In this document: one piece after another, positions 27,623 to 37,011 of the stretch
How positions within the stretch are numbered: the first letter of the stretch is position 1
Layout: each line of letters starts with the position of its first letter
NCBI GenBank assembly: GCA_009797885.1
Contig: WNKP01000004.1
Span: forward strand, 298,166-362,165
DNA from: Flavobacteriaceae bacterium GF1
GTDB taxonomy: Bacteria > Bacteroidota > Bacteroidia > Flavobacteriales > Flavobacteriaceae
DNA: 64,000 nt
Reading direction: 5' to 3'
Position numbers and translations under genes: made by a program
The notes under the pieces: model-generated
Seen by the model: only the letters and a program-made list of their open reading frames with translations
Told to the model about the DNA's origin: nothing
The model's database searches: none

Positions 27623-28618
27623 ATGTCTATAAAAAAACTAAACTTTGACAAAAATCAACATGTGTTGGTTACTGGTGGTGCCGGTTTTATTGGCTCCAAT
27701 TTATGTGAGGCATTGCTTGAGAACGGTAATCATGTAACCTGTTTGGATAATTTCGCAACTGGGAAAAGAGAAAACATTGCCCCTTTGTTGAACAATTCAA
27801 AGTTTTCGCTCATCGAAGGTGATATCCGCAACCTTGAAGACTGCAACAAGGCCTGTGCAGAAGCAGATTACGTACTGCACCAGGCAGCCTTGGGTTCGGT
27901 TCCCCGTTCCATAAAAGACCCCATTACAAGTAACGATGTCAATGTTGCCGGTTTTTTGAATATGTTGGTTGCCGTCAGGGATTCGAACGTAAAACGATTG
28001 GTATACGCAGCAAGTTCCTCCACCTATGGAGACTCTGAAAAAATGCCAAAGGTCGAAGAGGTTATCGGTAAACCCTTATCACCTTATGCCATTACCAAAT
28101 ATGTGAATGAACTTTATGCGGATATTTTCAACAAAACCTACGGTTTGGAATCGATTGGTTTACGTTACTTCAACGTATTTGGACGCAAACAAGACCCGAA
28201 TGGAGCCTATGCCGCCGTCATCCCTAAGTTTGTAATGCAACTGATGAAGCATGAATCACCCGTAATTAATGGTGACGGTAGTTATTCAAGGGATTTCACC
28301 TATATCGACAATGTGGTGGAGATGAATATACGATCTTTACTGACTGATAATAAGAAAGCGGTAAATACCGTTTATAATGTGGCTTTTGGAGAACGTACCA
28401 ATTTAAATGAACTGGTCGACCTTCTAAAGAAATATCTTAGCAAGTTCGATAAAGAAATAGCCAAAGTACCTGTACAATATGGACCGGAGCGTCCCGGAGA
28501 CGTACCACACTCACTGGCCTCGATTGAAAAGGCAAAAAAACTATTGGGATACAATCCTCAATATAATATTGTTTCGGGATTGAAGGAAGCAGTGCATTGG
28601 TACTGGGAAAACTTATAA
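27623..28618 (+). CDS. wbpP: UDP-N-acetylhexosamine 4-epimerase, WbpP/TviC-like
   Basis: The product of about 331 residues is an extended SDR with VTGGAGFIGSNL, DNFATGKREN, HQAALGSVPRSI, AASSSTYG, SPYAITKYVNE and LRYFNVFGRKQDPNGAYAAVIP. The last blocks are typical of WbpP/TviC epimerases, which interconvert UDP-GlcNAc(A) and UDP-GalNAc(A). The ATG at 27623 gives the conserved N-terminus; the frame extends to 27584 with 13 extra residues. It sits 116 bp upstream of a matching 6-dehydrogenase, the pair found in Vi antigen and O6 antigen clusters. Confidence 0.85.
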   Translation: MSIKKLNFDKNQHVLVTGGAGFIGSNLCEALLENGNHVTCLDNFATGKRENIAPLLNNSKFSLIEGDIRNLEDCNKACAEADYVLHQAALGSVPRSIKDPITSNDVNVAGFLNMLVAVRDSNVKRLVYAASSSTYGDSEKMPKVEEVIGKPLSPYAITKYVNELYADIFNKTYGLESIGLRYFNVFGRKQDPNGAYAAVIPKFVMQLMKHESPVINGDGSYSRDFTYIDNVVEMNIRSLLTDNKKAVNTVYNVAFGERTNLNELVDLLKKYLSKFDKEIAKVPVQYGPERPGDVPHSLASIEKAKKLLGYNPQYNIVSGLKEAVHWYWENL

Positions 28619-28734
28619 GGTGTGATAAGCTTAAACAAAATCAGTAAAAATATATGGTGCGTTGCCCGACAAAAGATTGGACTTATCACCAATCATGTGG
28701 CATCCATGAATTTTAGTTAAACAACAAAATAAAA

Positions 28735-30015
28735 ATGAAAGATATTCAAATAGCAATTATAGGATTGGGCTATGTAGGACTTCCCCTGGCAAGATTGTTT
28801 GGCACAAAATACCCTGTCGTTGGATTCGACATCAATCAAGCTCGAGTTGCTGAGTTGATGACTGGTCATGACAGTACATTGGAGGTAGAGGACAACGTGC
28901 TACAAGCTGTTTTAAAACAGCACCCCAATTTGGAAAAAGGGCTCTATTGTACAAACCAACTAAAAGATATTGCCGATTGCAATTATTACATTGTTACCGT
29001 TCCCACTCCCGTAGACCGTACCAATAGGCCTATACTTACCCCTTTGTATAAAGCCAGCGAAACTGTTGGGCAAGTCCTAAAAAAGGGAGACACTGTCATT
29101 TATGAATCCACGGTTTATCCCGGTGTAACGGAAGAGGAATGTGTCCCGGTCTTGGAAAAGGTAAGTGGTCTGAAATATAATGAGGATTTCTTTGCCGGTT
29201 ATTCACCTGAAAGAATCAACCCGGGGGATAAGGAACATACGGTGGAAAAAATTTTAAAGGTTACCTCTGGATCTACTCCCGAGGTTGGCAAAAAAGTGGA
29301 TGAGCTTTATGCTTCGGTCATAACAGCCGGAACACATTTGGCACCTACCATAAAGGTAGCGGAGGCAGCGAAAGTGATTGAAAACTCCCAGCGCGACATT
29401 AATATCGCCTTTGTCAATGAATTGGCTAAAATTTTTAATTTGATGGAGATCGATACACATTCTGTTCTAGAGGCCGCTGGCACAAAATGGAATTTCCTGC
29501 CTTTTAAGCCAGGCTTGGTCGGTGGACATTGTATTGGCGTGGACCCTTACTATTTGGCCCAAAAGGCCCAGGAATTCGGTTATCATCCTGAAATTATTTT
29601 GGCCGGACGCCGCATGAATGATACCATGGGAAAATACGTTGCTTCAGAAGTTGTAAAACTTATGGTACAAAACGACATAAAGGTCAAAGGTGCACGAATA
29701 TTAATATTGGGCATAACCTTCAAAGAAAATTGTCCCGATGTACGAAATACCAAAGCCATAGACGTAATAACCAATTTGCAAAGCTATGGGGCTAAAATCA
29801 CCACTCATGACCCTTGGGCCTCACCCGAAGAGGTTGCCAATGAATACGGCATACCCATTACCAAAAATTTACCCAATGAAAAATTTGATGCTGTTGTGCT
29901 CACCGTTGCCCACAAAGAGTTCCTTCAGTTAAGGTTTAGGGAACTGTTGAATGGCAATGGTGTACTTTACGATGTTAAGAGTATCATTCAAGAGCAGGTA
30001 GACTCCAGGCTATAG
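28735..30015 (+). CDS. wbpO: UDP-N-acetylhexosamine 6-dehydrogenase, WbpO/TviB-like
   Basis: The 426-residue protein has GLGYVGLPLARLF, VPTPVD, YESTVYPGVTEEECVPVLE, GYSPERINPGD and GGHCIGVDPYYLAQKA with the catalytic Cys. Length and motifs match the WbpO/TviB branch that forms UDP-GalNAc or UDP-GlcNAc uronates, distinct from the UDP-glucose dehydrogenase at 17.2 kb. With the epimerase before it, it should supply UDP-GalNAcA or UDP-GlcNAcA, giving the polymer an aminouronic acid. Confidence 0.88.
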   Translation: MKDIQIAIIGLGYVGLPLARLFGTKYPVVGFDINQARVAELMTGHDSTLEVEDNVLQAVLKQHPNLEKGLYCTNQLKDIADCNYYIVTVPTPVDRTNRPILTPLYKASETVGQVLKKGDTVIYESTVYPGVTEEECVPVLEKVSGLKYNEDFFAGYSPERINPGDKEHTVEKILKVTSGSTPEVGKKVDELYASVITAGTHLAPTIKVAEAAKVIENSQRDINIAFVNELAKIFNLMEIDTHSVLEAAGTKWNFLPFKPGLVGGHCIGVDPYYLAQKAQEFGYHPEIILAGRRMNDTMGKYVASEVVKLMVQNDIKVKGARILILGITFKENCPDVRNTKAIDVITNLQSYGAKITTHDPWASPEEVANEYGIPITKNLPNEKFDAVVLTVAHKEFLQLRFRELLNGNGVLYDVKSIIQEQVDSRL

Positions 30016-30594
30016 AATGCAGAATAGTACATTTCCGGGTATTGGCTTAACTAAAATAGGTGCTAAAAACCGGTAGACCTTTTTCATACCCCGAGTTGAT
30101 GTATTGGTCTAATCCTAAAAATACCCTTTGACCTTATTGCATTGAGGTCACTTGGACCTGTATTTGGATAGAATGTCGGGGCTGCGGACACATTTGCGTT
30201 GTTGAACATAAAACAAAGCCCATGGCAAAGTACTTGATAAAGACATCATAGAAATGGAGATAGTCCCCTAGATACCACTTCCCAAACGCAGTTTTCCCCT
30301 TGGGCTGGCGCTGCATGGGATAGGCAATGCTGTCCTTTACAAAATGAAGACTGGGGTACAGCGGCAATGTTTAACCGCAACCGCTCTTTTGCCAAAGAAC
30401 CATCGGGTGGATATACGCTGAAATATTTTGTCTCTTAAGGTGAAAACAAACCCTAAAAATGGGTGGTAGGGCCCAAAAAAAGGCCTTCTACTAGCACAGT
30501 AAAGGACTATTAAAATGAAAATTAATAAGCTATACTACTTCTGAATTTCTCTAAATAAGAATGAAGAATAAGGTGCTTGCGATAAAAATTATTT
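30016..30594. other. Convergent intergenic region, possible gene remnant
   Basis: No gene is called in these 580 bp. A plus-strand frame of about 65 codons, open from about 30236 to a stop near 30437 and ending in GGYTLKYFVS, looks protein-like but lacks a plausible start and has no recognised family. A minus-strand 77-codon frame overlaps it. GGCC-containing short inverted repeats near 30465-30491 are not followed by a T run. Confidence 0.3.
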
Positions 30595-32220
30595 TTACCG
30601 CATATCATTAGTACCATCTATCATGGTCTCAAAACCTCCAGCATAAAACTCTGCGCAAATTTCCAGATTAGAATACCCAGCACTATTGTTTACTTGGTAT
30701 GCTCCAAAATCCCAGTCTTGGGTAATAGTGTCTCGGTCGTTGGGGTCATTGGGATCCAAATGGGAATGTTGATTCTCAAACCAATCCGGCATATAGTCCT
30801 CATCAGTATCTGTGTACAAGGAGATTCCCGTGAAAGACGAATTACTCCATTCCGAAACTGCTCTGTAGGTTGATTCTGTCGTGCTTTTTAAAGAATTTGT
30901 AACGTATTTAGCATCATTATCATCTCTGAAGAATCCTGGACTCCCATCATTATTAATTCCTCTATTGTGGCCAACGCTAGCGAGTACCTTTTGCTTTACT
31001 TCCATCCAGTCCCAAATACCGTCATTTGGATCTTCAAAATAATGTTGTCTTGAATTTACATAATGGTTTGATTCAATTGGTTGGTTATCTTTACCGGCAT
31101 CATTATCCTTATAATTAACCCATAAATTTTTCTGATTATCCGCCGGTTCGTCAGCTACTCCATCGACAAAATTCCAACCTGTATATGTTCTAAAGCCTGA
31201 CTTTGGAAGACCCATTTTATTTACTGGAATGGAAGAAGTTTGAGCTTTGTTTCCCTTCTCCATATAATTTGAAAAATAATCTATCAAAACTCCCCCATTT
31301 GTTCTAACAATTCTTGATAATAAGTTTACACCGTAATTATTATAATTTTCGTGCTTATGCACACTACCCGATACGTTAGGAAATCTATGGCTTAAATTAT
31401 ATACCATATTCCTAGCAAAAGTACTTTGGCCAGTATCCGTAGCCCCACTCCCTGAATCGCCTAGTATGCCTCCAGTCCTATGTTCTCTGTCCCCCTCCGC
31501 CAAAAGGCAATAAGCAACTGTTATTTTATTATCGGAATGCCTGGAAATAACATCTAGGGTTTGATCTCTGCCATATCTAGCTGAAATGTGATCCAAATAT
31601 ACCCCACCTCCAGGAGGTAAATCCTCAACTCGTATTGTAGAAAATCCTACATCTCCTTCGTTTTGTCCAGTAAAGTGACGCATAATTATGTTGGTAGAAT
31701 TATCCATTACCAATCTATGCCCCCTAAACGTTAAACCTCTTCCTGGTGCAAACTGTCCCCATATAGTCAAATCACCTTGTGCAGCCCTTGTGGTTAGCAG
31801 GGGAGACTGTAAATTAACCAAGCCTTCCACTTTAATAATAACAATTCTAGGACCAGTGGCGGTCAACGCCTCTCGAAGTGATCCAGGTCCGGAATCATTC
31901 AGATTGGTAACCTCATATATCTTACCGCCCCTACCACCTGTTAATTCTTTCCCGGCTCCAAAGGCACTTGGAAAAGCCTTCATGCCAGTTAGATAAATTG
32001 TCTTATCCGAACCGGATGGGCTAATAGTGTCCTGACTGGATGTGCTAATAGTATCCTGTGGTTCATCAAATTTATTGGAATTGTCATTGCCAGATTCCAT
32101 TTCCTGATTTTGGAGAACATATTCATTGAATAGGTCAGAATCTTTTGAACATGAAAAGAAGATTAAGAATAAAATGGAATAGAGGCACACTTTTGTGGGG
32201 TAATTAGTGTCTACGTTCAT
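30595..32220 (-). CDS. Pectate-lyase-like (PL1-type beta-helix) lipoprotein
   Basis: The 541-residue protein has a lipoprotein signal with Cys24 (LIFFSC) followed by SKDSD, a polar Ser/Thr-rich linker, and then a right-handed beta-helix domain. GGRGGKIYEVTNLNDSGPGS near residue 95, LTIWGQFAPGRGLTFRGHR and YLDHISARYGRDQTLDV match bacterial PL1 pectate lyase relatives. The end has TDEDYMPDWFENQ with LDPNDPNDRD, a linker usual in Bacteroidota lyases. It would cut uronic-acid polymers at the cell surface. It is the only minus-strand gene between 17 and 46 kb, placed inside the uronate-rich polymer locus. Confidence 0.8.
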   Translation of the reverse strand: MNVDTNYPTKVCLYSILFLIFFSCSKDSDLFNEYVLQNQEMESGNDNSNKFDEPQDTISTSSQDTISPSGSDKTIYLTGMKAFPSAFGAGKELTGGRGGKIYEVTNLNDSGPGSLREALTATGPRIVIIKVEGLVNLQSPLLTTRAAQGDLTIWGQFAPGRGLTFRGHRLVMDNSTNIIMRHFTGQNEGDVGFSTIRVEDLPPGGGVYLDHISARYGRDQTLDVISRHSDNKITVAYCLLAEGDREHRTGGILGDSGSGATDTGQSTFARNMVYNLSHRFPNVSGSVHKHENYNNYGVNLLSRIVRTNGGVLIDYFSNYMEKGNKAQTSSIPVNKMGLPKSGFRTYTGWNFVDGVADEPADNQKNLWVNYKDNDAGKDNQPIESNHYVNSRQHYFEDPNDGIWDWMEVKQKVLASVGHNRGINNDGSPGFFRDDNDAKYVTNSLKSTTESTYRAVSEWSNSSFTGISLYTDTDEDYMPDWFENQHSHLDPNDPNDRDTITQDWDFGAYQVNNSAGYSNLEICAEFYAGGFETMIDGTNDMR

Positions 32221-33039
32221 GGGGAATATAGGTTAAGATTTCTTCTTGCACACGATTTGGATGTTGAAATTATTTAAATATTTGCTTTTATCGATGAAAA
32301 TTGTTTTTTTTTCGATGAAACGCACCATTGATATTTGCCTTGATACGTCAATAAGCTGTGTTTAGATTTTCATCGATCATTTTATTCGACAAAACGCACT
32401 TTTTTTTAACAATATTTAGGAGATTATACCTTTTGGGTAATGCTGGCGGTTATTGGTGATATAAGGCCAAAAACTGAGGTAGCTTGAAAATATCATAATT
32501 TTTGGATAGCCTTAATTCAAATTGGTTTTTCCTTGGAGCATGGGCAAGGAAAATTCAATATTTGAAGAGAGGATTATAACGGTTTTCAACCGAACAGCTC
32601 ATTGGGGGAATATGTCCAGCAACGCATACATGGAATTTAACAAAAATAGCCCAGATTCCCTGGTTATTACAGACGCCTAATCTCGGTAGGATGGCAAATA
32701 GGATAAGGTTACACTCAAAGGGCATTGTAATTCATCGATAATAACATTCAATACACTAGAAAAAAGGCAAATTATAATTCTATTTTTGTGACCTTTGAAT
32801 ATAAATTGAATTTAAATATTTCAATAGAGGGTTTGCAATTGAATCCAATTTATACTGAATCGCATTATTCGAATAATCCCATTTTCTATCCAATCATGAA
32901 AAGAGTAAAAGGTAGTATCAGCAGATTTTTAGGGAACTGGATAGACCTCCTCTGGAATATTCGCTTATATCAATCACTTAGACAAAATTGAGAGTATTTA
33001 TTGTCTTTCGGGTCAAGTGGAAATGTAAATCAAGTATAT
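32221..33039. other. Divergent 820 bp intergenic region with repeat motifs
   Basis: The region separates the lyase from the flippase operon. Near the lyase it holds inverted and direct short repeats (32290-32400, listed separately). TATTTTTG at 32781-32788 matches a -7 element, but no clear -33 element precedes it. A plus-strand frame 32788-32991 with an internal ATG (31 codons ending LYQSLRQN) could be a small leader or a remnant; I do not call it. The flippase frame may start at a TTG at 33001. Confidence 0.35.
32290..32400. promoter_or_regulatory. Repeated motifs upstream of the lyase gene, possible operator
   Basis: ATCGATGAAAA at 32290-32300 is repeated in inverted form as TTTTCATCGAT at 32367-32377. 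In addition TTCGATGAAACGCACC (32311-32326) is repeated directly as TTCGACAAAACGCACT (32385-32400), 74 bp away. All copies lie 70-180 bp upstream of the lyase start codon, where a regulator would bind. Confidence 0.4.
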
Positions 33040-34569
33040 ATGAATTTTAATAGCTCCAAGGAATCTGCAACGAAAAAAGGCATTTCAGGTATCTTATGGA
33101 ATTTCTCAGGTTCGATTGTTACCGTATTCTTGCAGCTATTTGTTATTGGCATCTTAGCCCGTTTACTAACTCCTGAAGAGTTTGGCGTGGTGGCAATTAT
33201 TATGATCCTTGTCTCTTTTTCCGATCTGTTCAGGGAAATGGGCATTGGAAGTGCACTTATTCAATTGCCCAATATACATAGCAAGCATATTTCATTGGGC
33301 TTTACTTTGTCCCTTATCATCGGTTTAACCATAGGCATCCTGTTTTATCTTTTGGCTCCTTGGATAGGAACTTTTTTTGAACTCCAAAATGCGGATTTGG
33401 CAATTCAGTTTTTTGCAATTTTCTTTCCCTTAAGAAGTGTAAGCAGTGTTAGTGGTGCCCTATTGAGAAGAAACTTGCAATTTTCACTCTTGGTGAAGAT
33501 TGATTTAATTTCATACATCTCAGGTAGTGGCATTATTGCAATTGTTTTGGCATATTTAAACTATGGATACTGGTCTTTAATACTTGGCCAGTTTGCATCT
33601 TTAATGATATCATTAATTATACTTACCTATTTCAAAAGACCACGTTTTTCATTCCGTTTTCACAAAAAAGTGGTGCGCGATCTTCTTTATTTTGGTTCAG
33701 GTCATACTTTGGGTTCTGTCTTCAATTATTTTGCAGAAAATGCGGATAACATTGTGGTTGGAAAACTGTATGGAACGGTCGTTTTGGGAATATATTCCAA
33801 AGCCTTTCAGATCATGTCAATGCCAGCCATGTTTTTTGGTAAGATTTTTGACAGGGTATTGTTCCCGATCCTAGCACAAAAACAAGATCAAAAAAAAAAA
33901 TTATCCGATTTTTACCTATTCAGTAATTCACTCTGTTTCGCGCTGTTAATTCCAATTGCAGTATTAATATTTATTAATGCTGAACTAATTGTAAATACCT
34001 TATTAGGTGACCAATGGCAAGAAGTCATCGTCCCACTTAAGATATTAATTTTAGGCCTCGCTTATCGTTTCGGAACTAAAATAAATAAATCTTACATCAA
34101 GGCGCTTGGAATTATATATCGAGGAGCTTATTATCAACTGATATTTGCTTTATTAATGGTTTCCAGCACTTTAATAGGGGGATATTACTTTGGGCTAAAC
34201 GGAGTGGCCTTTGGGGTACTTAATGCCACTGTTCTCAATTATTTACAAGTAAGCTACCGGTTGTACAAGGAACTAAAGTTTCCATCACGGTATTATTATG
34301 CGTTACATATTAAAGTCTTAGCCTTGTCAGCTCCTTTTATAATTTTTACTATGCTATTATATTATTACAATATCACCTCTCAATGGATACATTTAGTTAT
34401 CACTATAACACTATATGTGCCTGTAATGCTTTTTGTATTTATCCATAAGGATTACATAGTTTTTAATAATCAGAATTCAACAATTATTACTCAAGTGTTA
34501 CAAGTTTTACCTTCAGTTGTAAAGCAAAAACTTATGAAAATTCGGGTCTTAAGAAAATACAATGCATAG
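33040..34569 (+). CDS. Wzx-type polysaccharide flippase (MOP/PST superfamily)
   Basis: The product of about 509 residues has 12-14 predicted membrane helices. The N-terminal ATKKGISGILWNFSGS followed by GILARLLTPEEFGVVAI is characteristic of PST-type lipopolysaccharide/exopolysaccharide flippases (RfbX/WzxC family). It moves the undecaprenyl-linked repeat unit to the periplasmic face. The ATG at 33040 is preferred over the TTG at 33001. It overlaps the following glycosyltransferase gene by 8 bp. This gene and the next two are visibly more AT-rich than the cys or ugd genes, as is common for horizontally exchanged O-unit genes. Confidence 0.9.
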   Translation: MNFNSSKESATKKGISGILWNFSGSIVTVFLQLFVIGILARLLTPEEFGVVAIIMILVSFSDLFREMGIGSALIQLPNIHSKHISLGFTLSLIIGLTIGILFYLLAPWIGTFFELQNADLAIQFFAIFFPLRSVSSVSGALLRRNLQFSLLVKIDLISYISGSGIIAIVLAYLNYGYWSLILGQFASLMISLIILTYFKRPRFSFRFHKKVVRDLLYFGSGHTLGSVFNYFAENADNIVVGKLYGTVVLGIYSKAFQIMSMPAMFFGKIFDRVLFPILAQKQDQKKKLSDFYLFSNSLCFALLIPIAVLIFINAELIVNTLLGDQWQEVIVPLKILILGLAYRFGTKINKSYIKALGIIYRGAYYQLIFALLMVSSTLIGGYYFGLNGVAFGVLNATVLNYLQVSYRLYKELKFPSRYYYALHIKVLALSAPFIIFTMLLYYYNITSQWIHLVITITLYVPVMLFVFIHKDYIVFNNQNSTIITQVLQVLPSVVKQKLMKIRVLRKYNA

Positions 34570-35686
34570 AAATAGGGTTTTATTTATTGCACCAAGATTT
34601 CATACCAATCAATATTTCCTCACCAAACAATTAATTCAAAAAAATGTTGAGGTATCTTTTTTATCAATCTATGTTGGTGGTAGCGAAAACCATAAGTACG
34701 TTACACCTATAATTTCAGAACCATCATTAATTACAAAGTTTACCCTAAGGGACAAGAACGTTGTAAATGCAAAAGATAGAGAAATAATAAGTAAATATCA
34801 TTTGACATCCTTCTCACATTGTAGAAAAATATACCGCGATTCAAGCCCAGATGCTGTGATCATAAGAAATCTACGAAATCTCATCTCAATACAACATATG
34901 ATCATCTCATTACTATTGGGGAAAAAAATCTATTTATATACGCAAAATAAATACAAAGAAAATATTAGTTCAAAAAGGAAGTTCTTATATCGACTTTTTG
35001 GAGTTGCGGGTATACAGCAAATAACACCGGTCTATGGCGAAGAAATTGATGCAATAGTTCCAAATACACTTTATACGCCTTTTGTGATAAATAAGTTAGT
35101 TACTAAAATCTCAGTAAGAAATAAAGGGAAAACTCCTGGGATTAAGTTGATTACAATAGGGAAAATGCAGGAAAGAAAAAATATAATTGAATTAATTGAT
35201 TCTTTAATAAGAATCAATTTCTTTGGATCAGAAAGCAACTCTTTAGTTATCGTGTCTGAATGTATCTCCGTTCAAAACTATCAATATCTTGATAGGATTA
35301 AGGAAAAAATCAAACTATTTGAATCTCAGGTGTCCCTTAAGTTAAATATCAAGCATAACGAGGTATTTAGTCTGTTAAAATCTTCCGATCTATTTATCCT
35401 ACCAAGTCATGCAGAACCTGCAGCTTTTTCAATATTGGAGGCTATGGCCTGCGGTTTGGCAGTAGTAAGTTCCAATAGAAATGGCACCAAATGTTATATA
35501 AAGGATGGAGTGAACGGGCGAATTTTTAGATATAGTAAGGACTTCGGAGATTTGGACAACGTATTAAGTGAAATGTTGGATAAAAACACGCTTATGGAGT
35601 ATGGCCTGGGAAGTTTAAAACTTATTGAAGACAACCACGGGATTGACAGCTTTTATAAACAGGTGGTAATTGGGCAACTTAAATGA
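34562..35686 (+). CDS. Glycosyltransferase, GT4-like (GT-B fold)
   Basis: The 374-residue protein opens with FIAPRFHTNQYFL and has a C-terminal donor-binding domain: KLITIGKMQERKNI, then FILPSHAEPAAFSILEAMACGLAVVSSNRNG, the E-x7-E type region of GT4 enzymes. The conserved N-terminal domain is diverged. It overlaps the flippase by 8 bp and the polymerase by 4 bp. The donor and acceptor sugars cannot be deduced. Confidence 0.8.
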   Translation: MHRNRVLFIAPRFHTNQYFLTKQLIQKNVEVSFLSIYVGGSENHKYVTPIISEPSLITKFTLRDKNVVNAKDREIISKYHLTSFSHCRKIYRDSSPDAVIIRNLRNLISIQHMIISLLLGKKIYLYTQNKYKENISSKRKFLYRLFGVAGIQQITPVYGEEIDAIVPNTLYTPFVINKLVTKISVRNKGKTPGIKLITIGKMQERKNIIELIDSLIRINFFGSESNSLVIVSECISVQNYQYLDRIKEKIKLFESQVSLKLNIKHNEVFSLLKSSDLFILPSHAEPAAFSILEAMACGLAVVSSNRNGTKCYIKDGVNGRIFRYSKDFGDLDNVLSEMLDKNTLMEYGLGSLKLIEDNHGIDSFYKQVVIGQLK

Positions 35687-36975
35687 GAACAGTATATATC
35701 ATAATTGCGGTATTATTGGCCTTGGACAATGTATTTATACATTTTAAAGTCCCTGTCCTGGGGTTAAGTTATGATAGGTTTTTAGAATTTATTTTATTCT
35801 TTGCTTTTATTAAACAATATATATCTGAAATTAGGATAAATCCATTTTTCAAAAAATGGAACACTTTTATAATTCTCTTTGCATTACTGCAATTATTGAT
35901 GAATTTATACTTAGTTCTCCAAGGAAAAATGGAATTTGAATTCGTATACAAATTTTTTGTAAAGTGTCTTTCCTTTCTGGTTTACTCATTTTTGTTTCTA
36001 ATACTGGTAAAGAAGAAAATAGAATATGTTAATATAATTCTTGTAATTCATTTTTTAATAATACTGTTCGCTCTCTTGCACCATCCCTTGTCTCCAATGG
36101 CAAGCCAAATGATGGGGTTCAAGCAATTCTTATATTCTGCGAGTAACGTACATGGAATAGAAGATAAACTGATGTTGGAAGAAGTATATATCGCAGGCGG
36201 TGGATTCGCCGACCGTTTTAGACTTTCCGGACCTTTTAATTCATCTATAGGTTTTTCTTATTTCGCAATCAGTAGTTTTATTATTGGTTTCTATATGTAC
36301 CTAAAACTAAAAAGAAGAATCTATTTGGCATTTTTAATTTTGGTGTTTATCGCTTCGATATTGACCCAAACCAGGTCATTACTTCTCGCTGAAATATTTC
36401 TTGTTTTTGGGTATTTGTTTTTTGTTCCTTCAATTAAAAATACCCTAAATAAGTTAGTTATCATATCTGGAGCACTACTTGCCATAATTGTGGTTTACGC
36501 GAGTAAAGATGTTTTGACATTTGGAAATAGCAGATTGGTTCAAAATCACAGTGAAAATAGACCCCTATTATGGGCAACTGGAATATATACCGTAATGAAT
36601 TACCCGTTTGGTGTCGCGGATGAAGATTATATGAAAATAAAAAATGAGATGTTTACCCGATATAAAAATCCCGGGATACTAGTGCTATCTGCACATAATG
36701 GGATTGTTAATATTGGTTTTCATTACTCAATAATTGGCTATTTTCTATTTACGGCCTTTGTAATATTTATTTTGCGTCATATCAAGTTCTTGGAGCCAAA
36801 ATTCATTGTATTTTTTAGATTAGCATTGCTTGCCTATTTAATACATTCCAGTTTTCATAATGATTTTATACTAAGCTCAGATTATCCTTATTTAATGGTA
36901 CTGATCCTTATATCAACAGAATCCCTTACTAATAATAAGCAAAAGATGGATTTGGTGCACAAAGACCATCTTTAA
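35683..36975 (+). CDS. Wzy-like O-antigen/exopolysaccharide polymerase
   Basis: The 430-residue protein is almost entirely membrane helices (about ten to twelve) with one larger hydrophilic loop at about 135-185, after SPMASQMMGF. SENRPLLWATGIYTVMNYPFGV and LSAHNGIVNIGFHYSIIGYFLF resemble the conserved region of O-antigen ligase/polymerase (Wzy_C) proteins, including the HN pair. It would polymerise repeat units in the periplasm. Assignment is by topology and position between a glycosyltransferase and further transferases, 3' of wzx. Confidence 0.75.
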   Translation: MRTVYIIIAVLLALDNVFIHFKVPVLGLSYDRFLEFILFFAFIKQYISEIRINPFFKKWNTFIILFALLQLLMNLYLVLQGKMEFEFVYKFFVKCLSFLVYSFLFLILVKKKIEYVNIILVIHFLIILFALLHHPLSPMASQMMGFKQFLYSASNVHGIEDKLMLEEVYIAGGGFADRFRLSGPFNSSIGFSYFAISSFIIGFYMYLKLKRRIYLAFLILVFIASILTQTRSLLLAEIFLVFGYLFFVPSIKNTLNKLVIISGALLAIIVVYASKDVLTFGNSRLVQNHSENRPLLWATGIYTVMNYPFGVADEDYMKIKNEMFTRYKNPGILVLSAHNGIVNIGFHYSIIGYFLFTAFVIFILRHIKFLEPKFIVFFRLALLAYLIHSSFHNDFILSSDYPYLMVLILISTESLTNNKQKMDLVHKDHL

Positions 36976-37011
36976 GGTCGATAATACAAAAGTATTGGCC
37001 TTTTAGATTTT

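Noticed and set aside
30134..30437. Overlapping frames on both strands after the WbpO-like gene, including a plus-strand tail ending GGYTLKYFVS
   Set aside because: Protein-like in part, but no start, no recognised family and stops upstream; may be a decayed remnant but cannot be supported.
32788..32991. 67-codon ORF (GTG start) upstream of the flippase, with internal ATG
   Set aside because: No recognisable motif; could be a leader peptide or remnant, but the evidence is too thin to call a gene.
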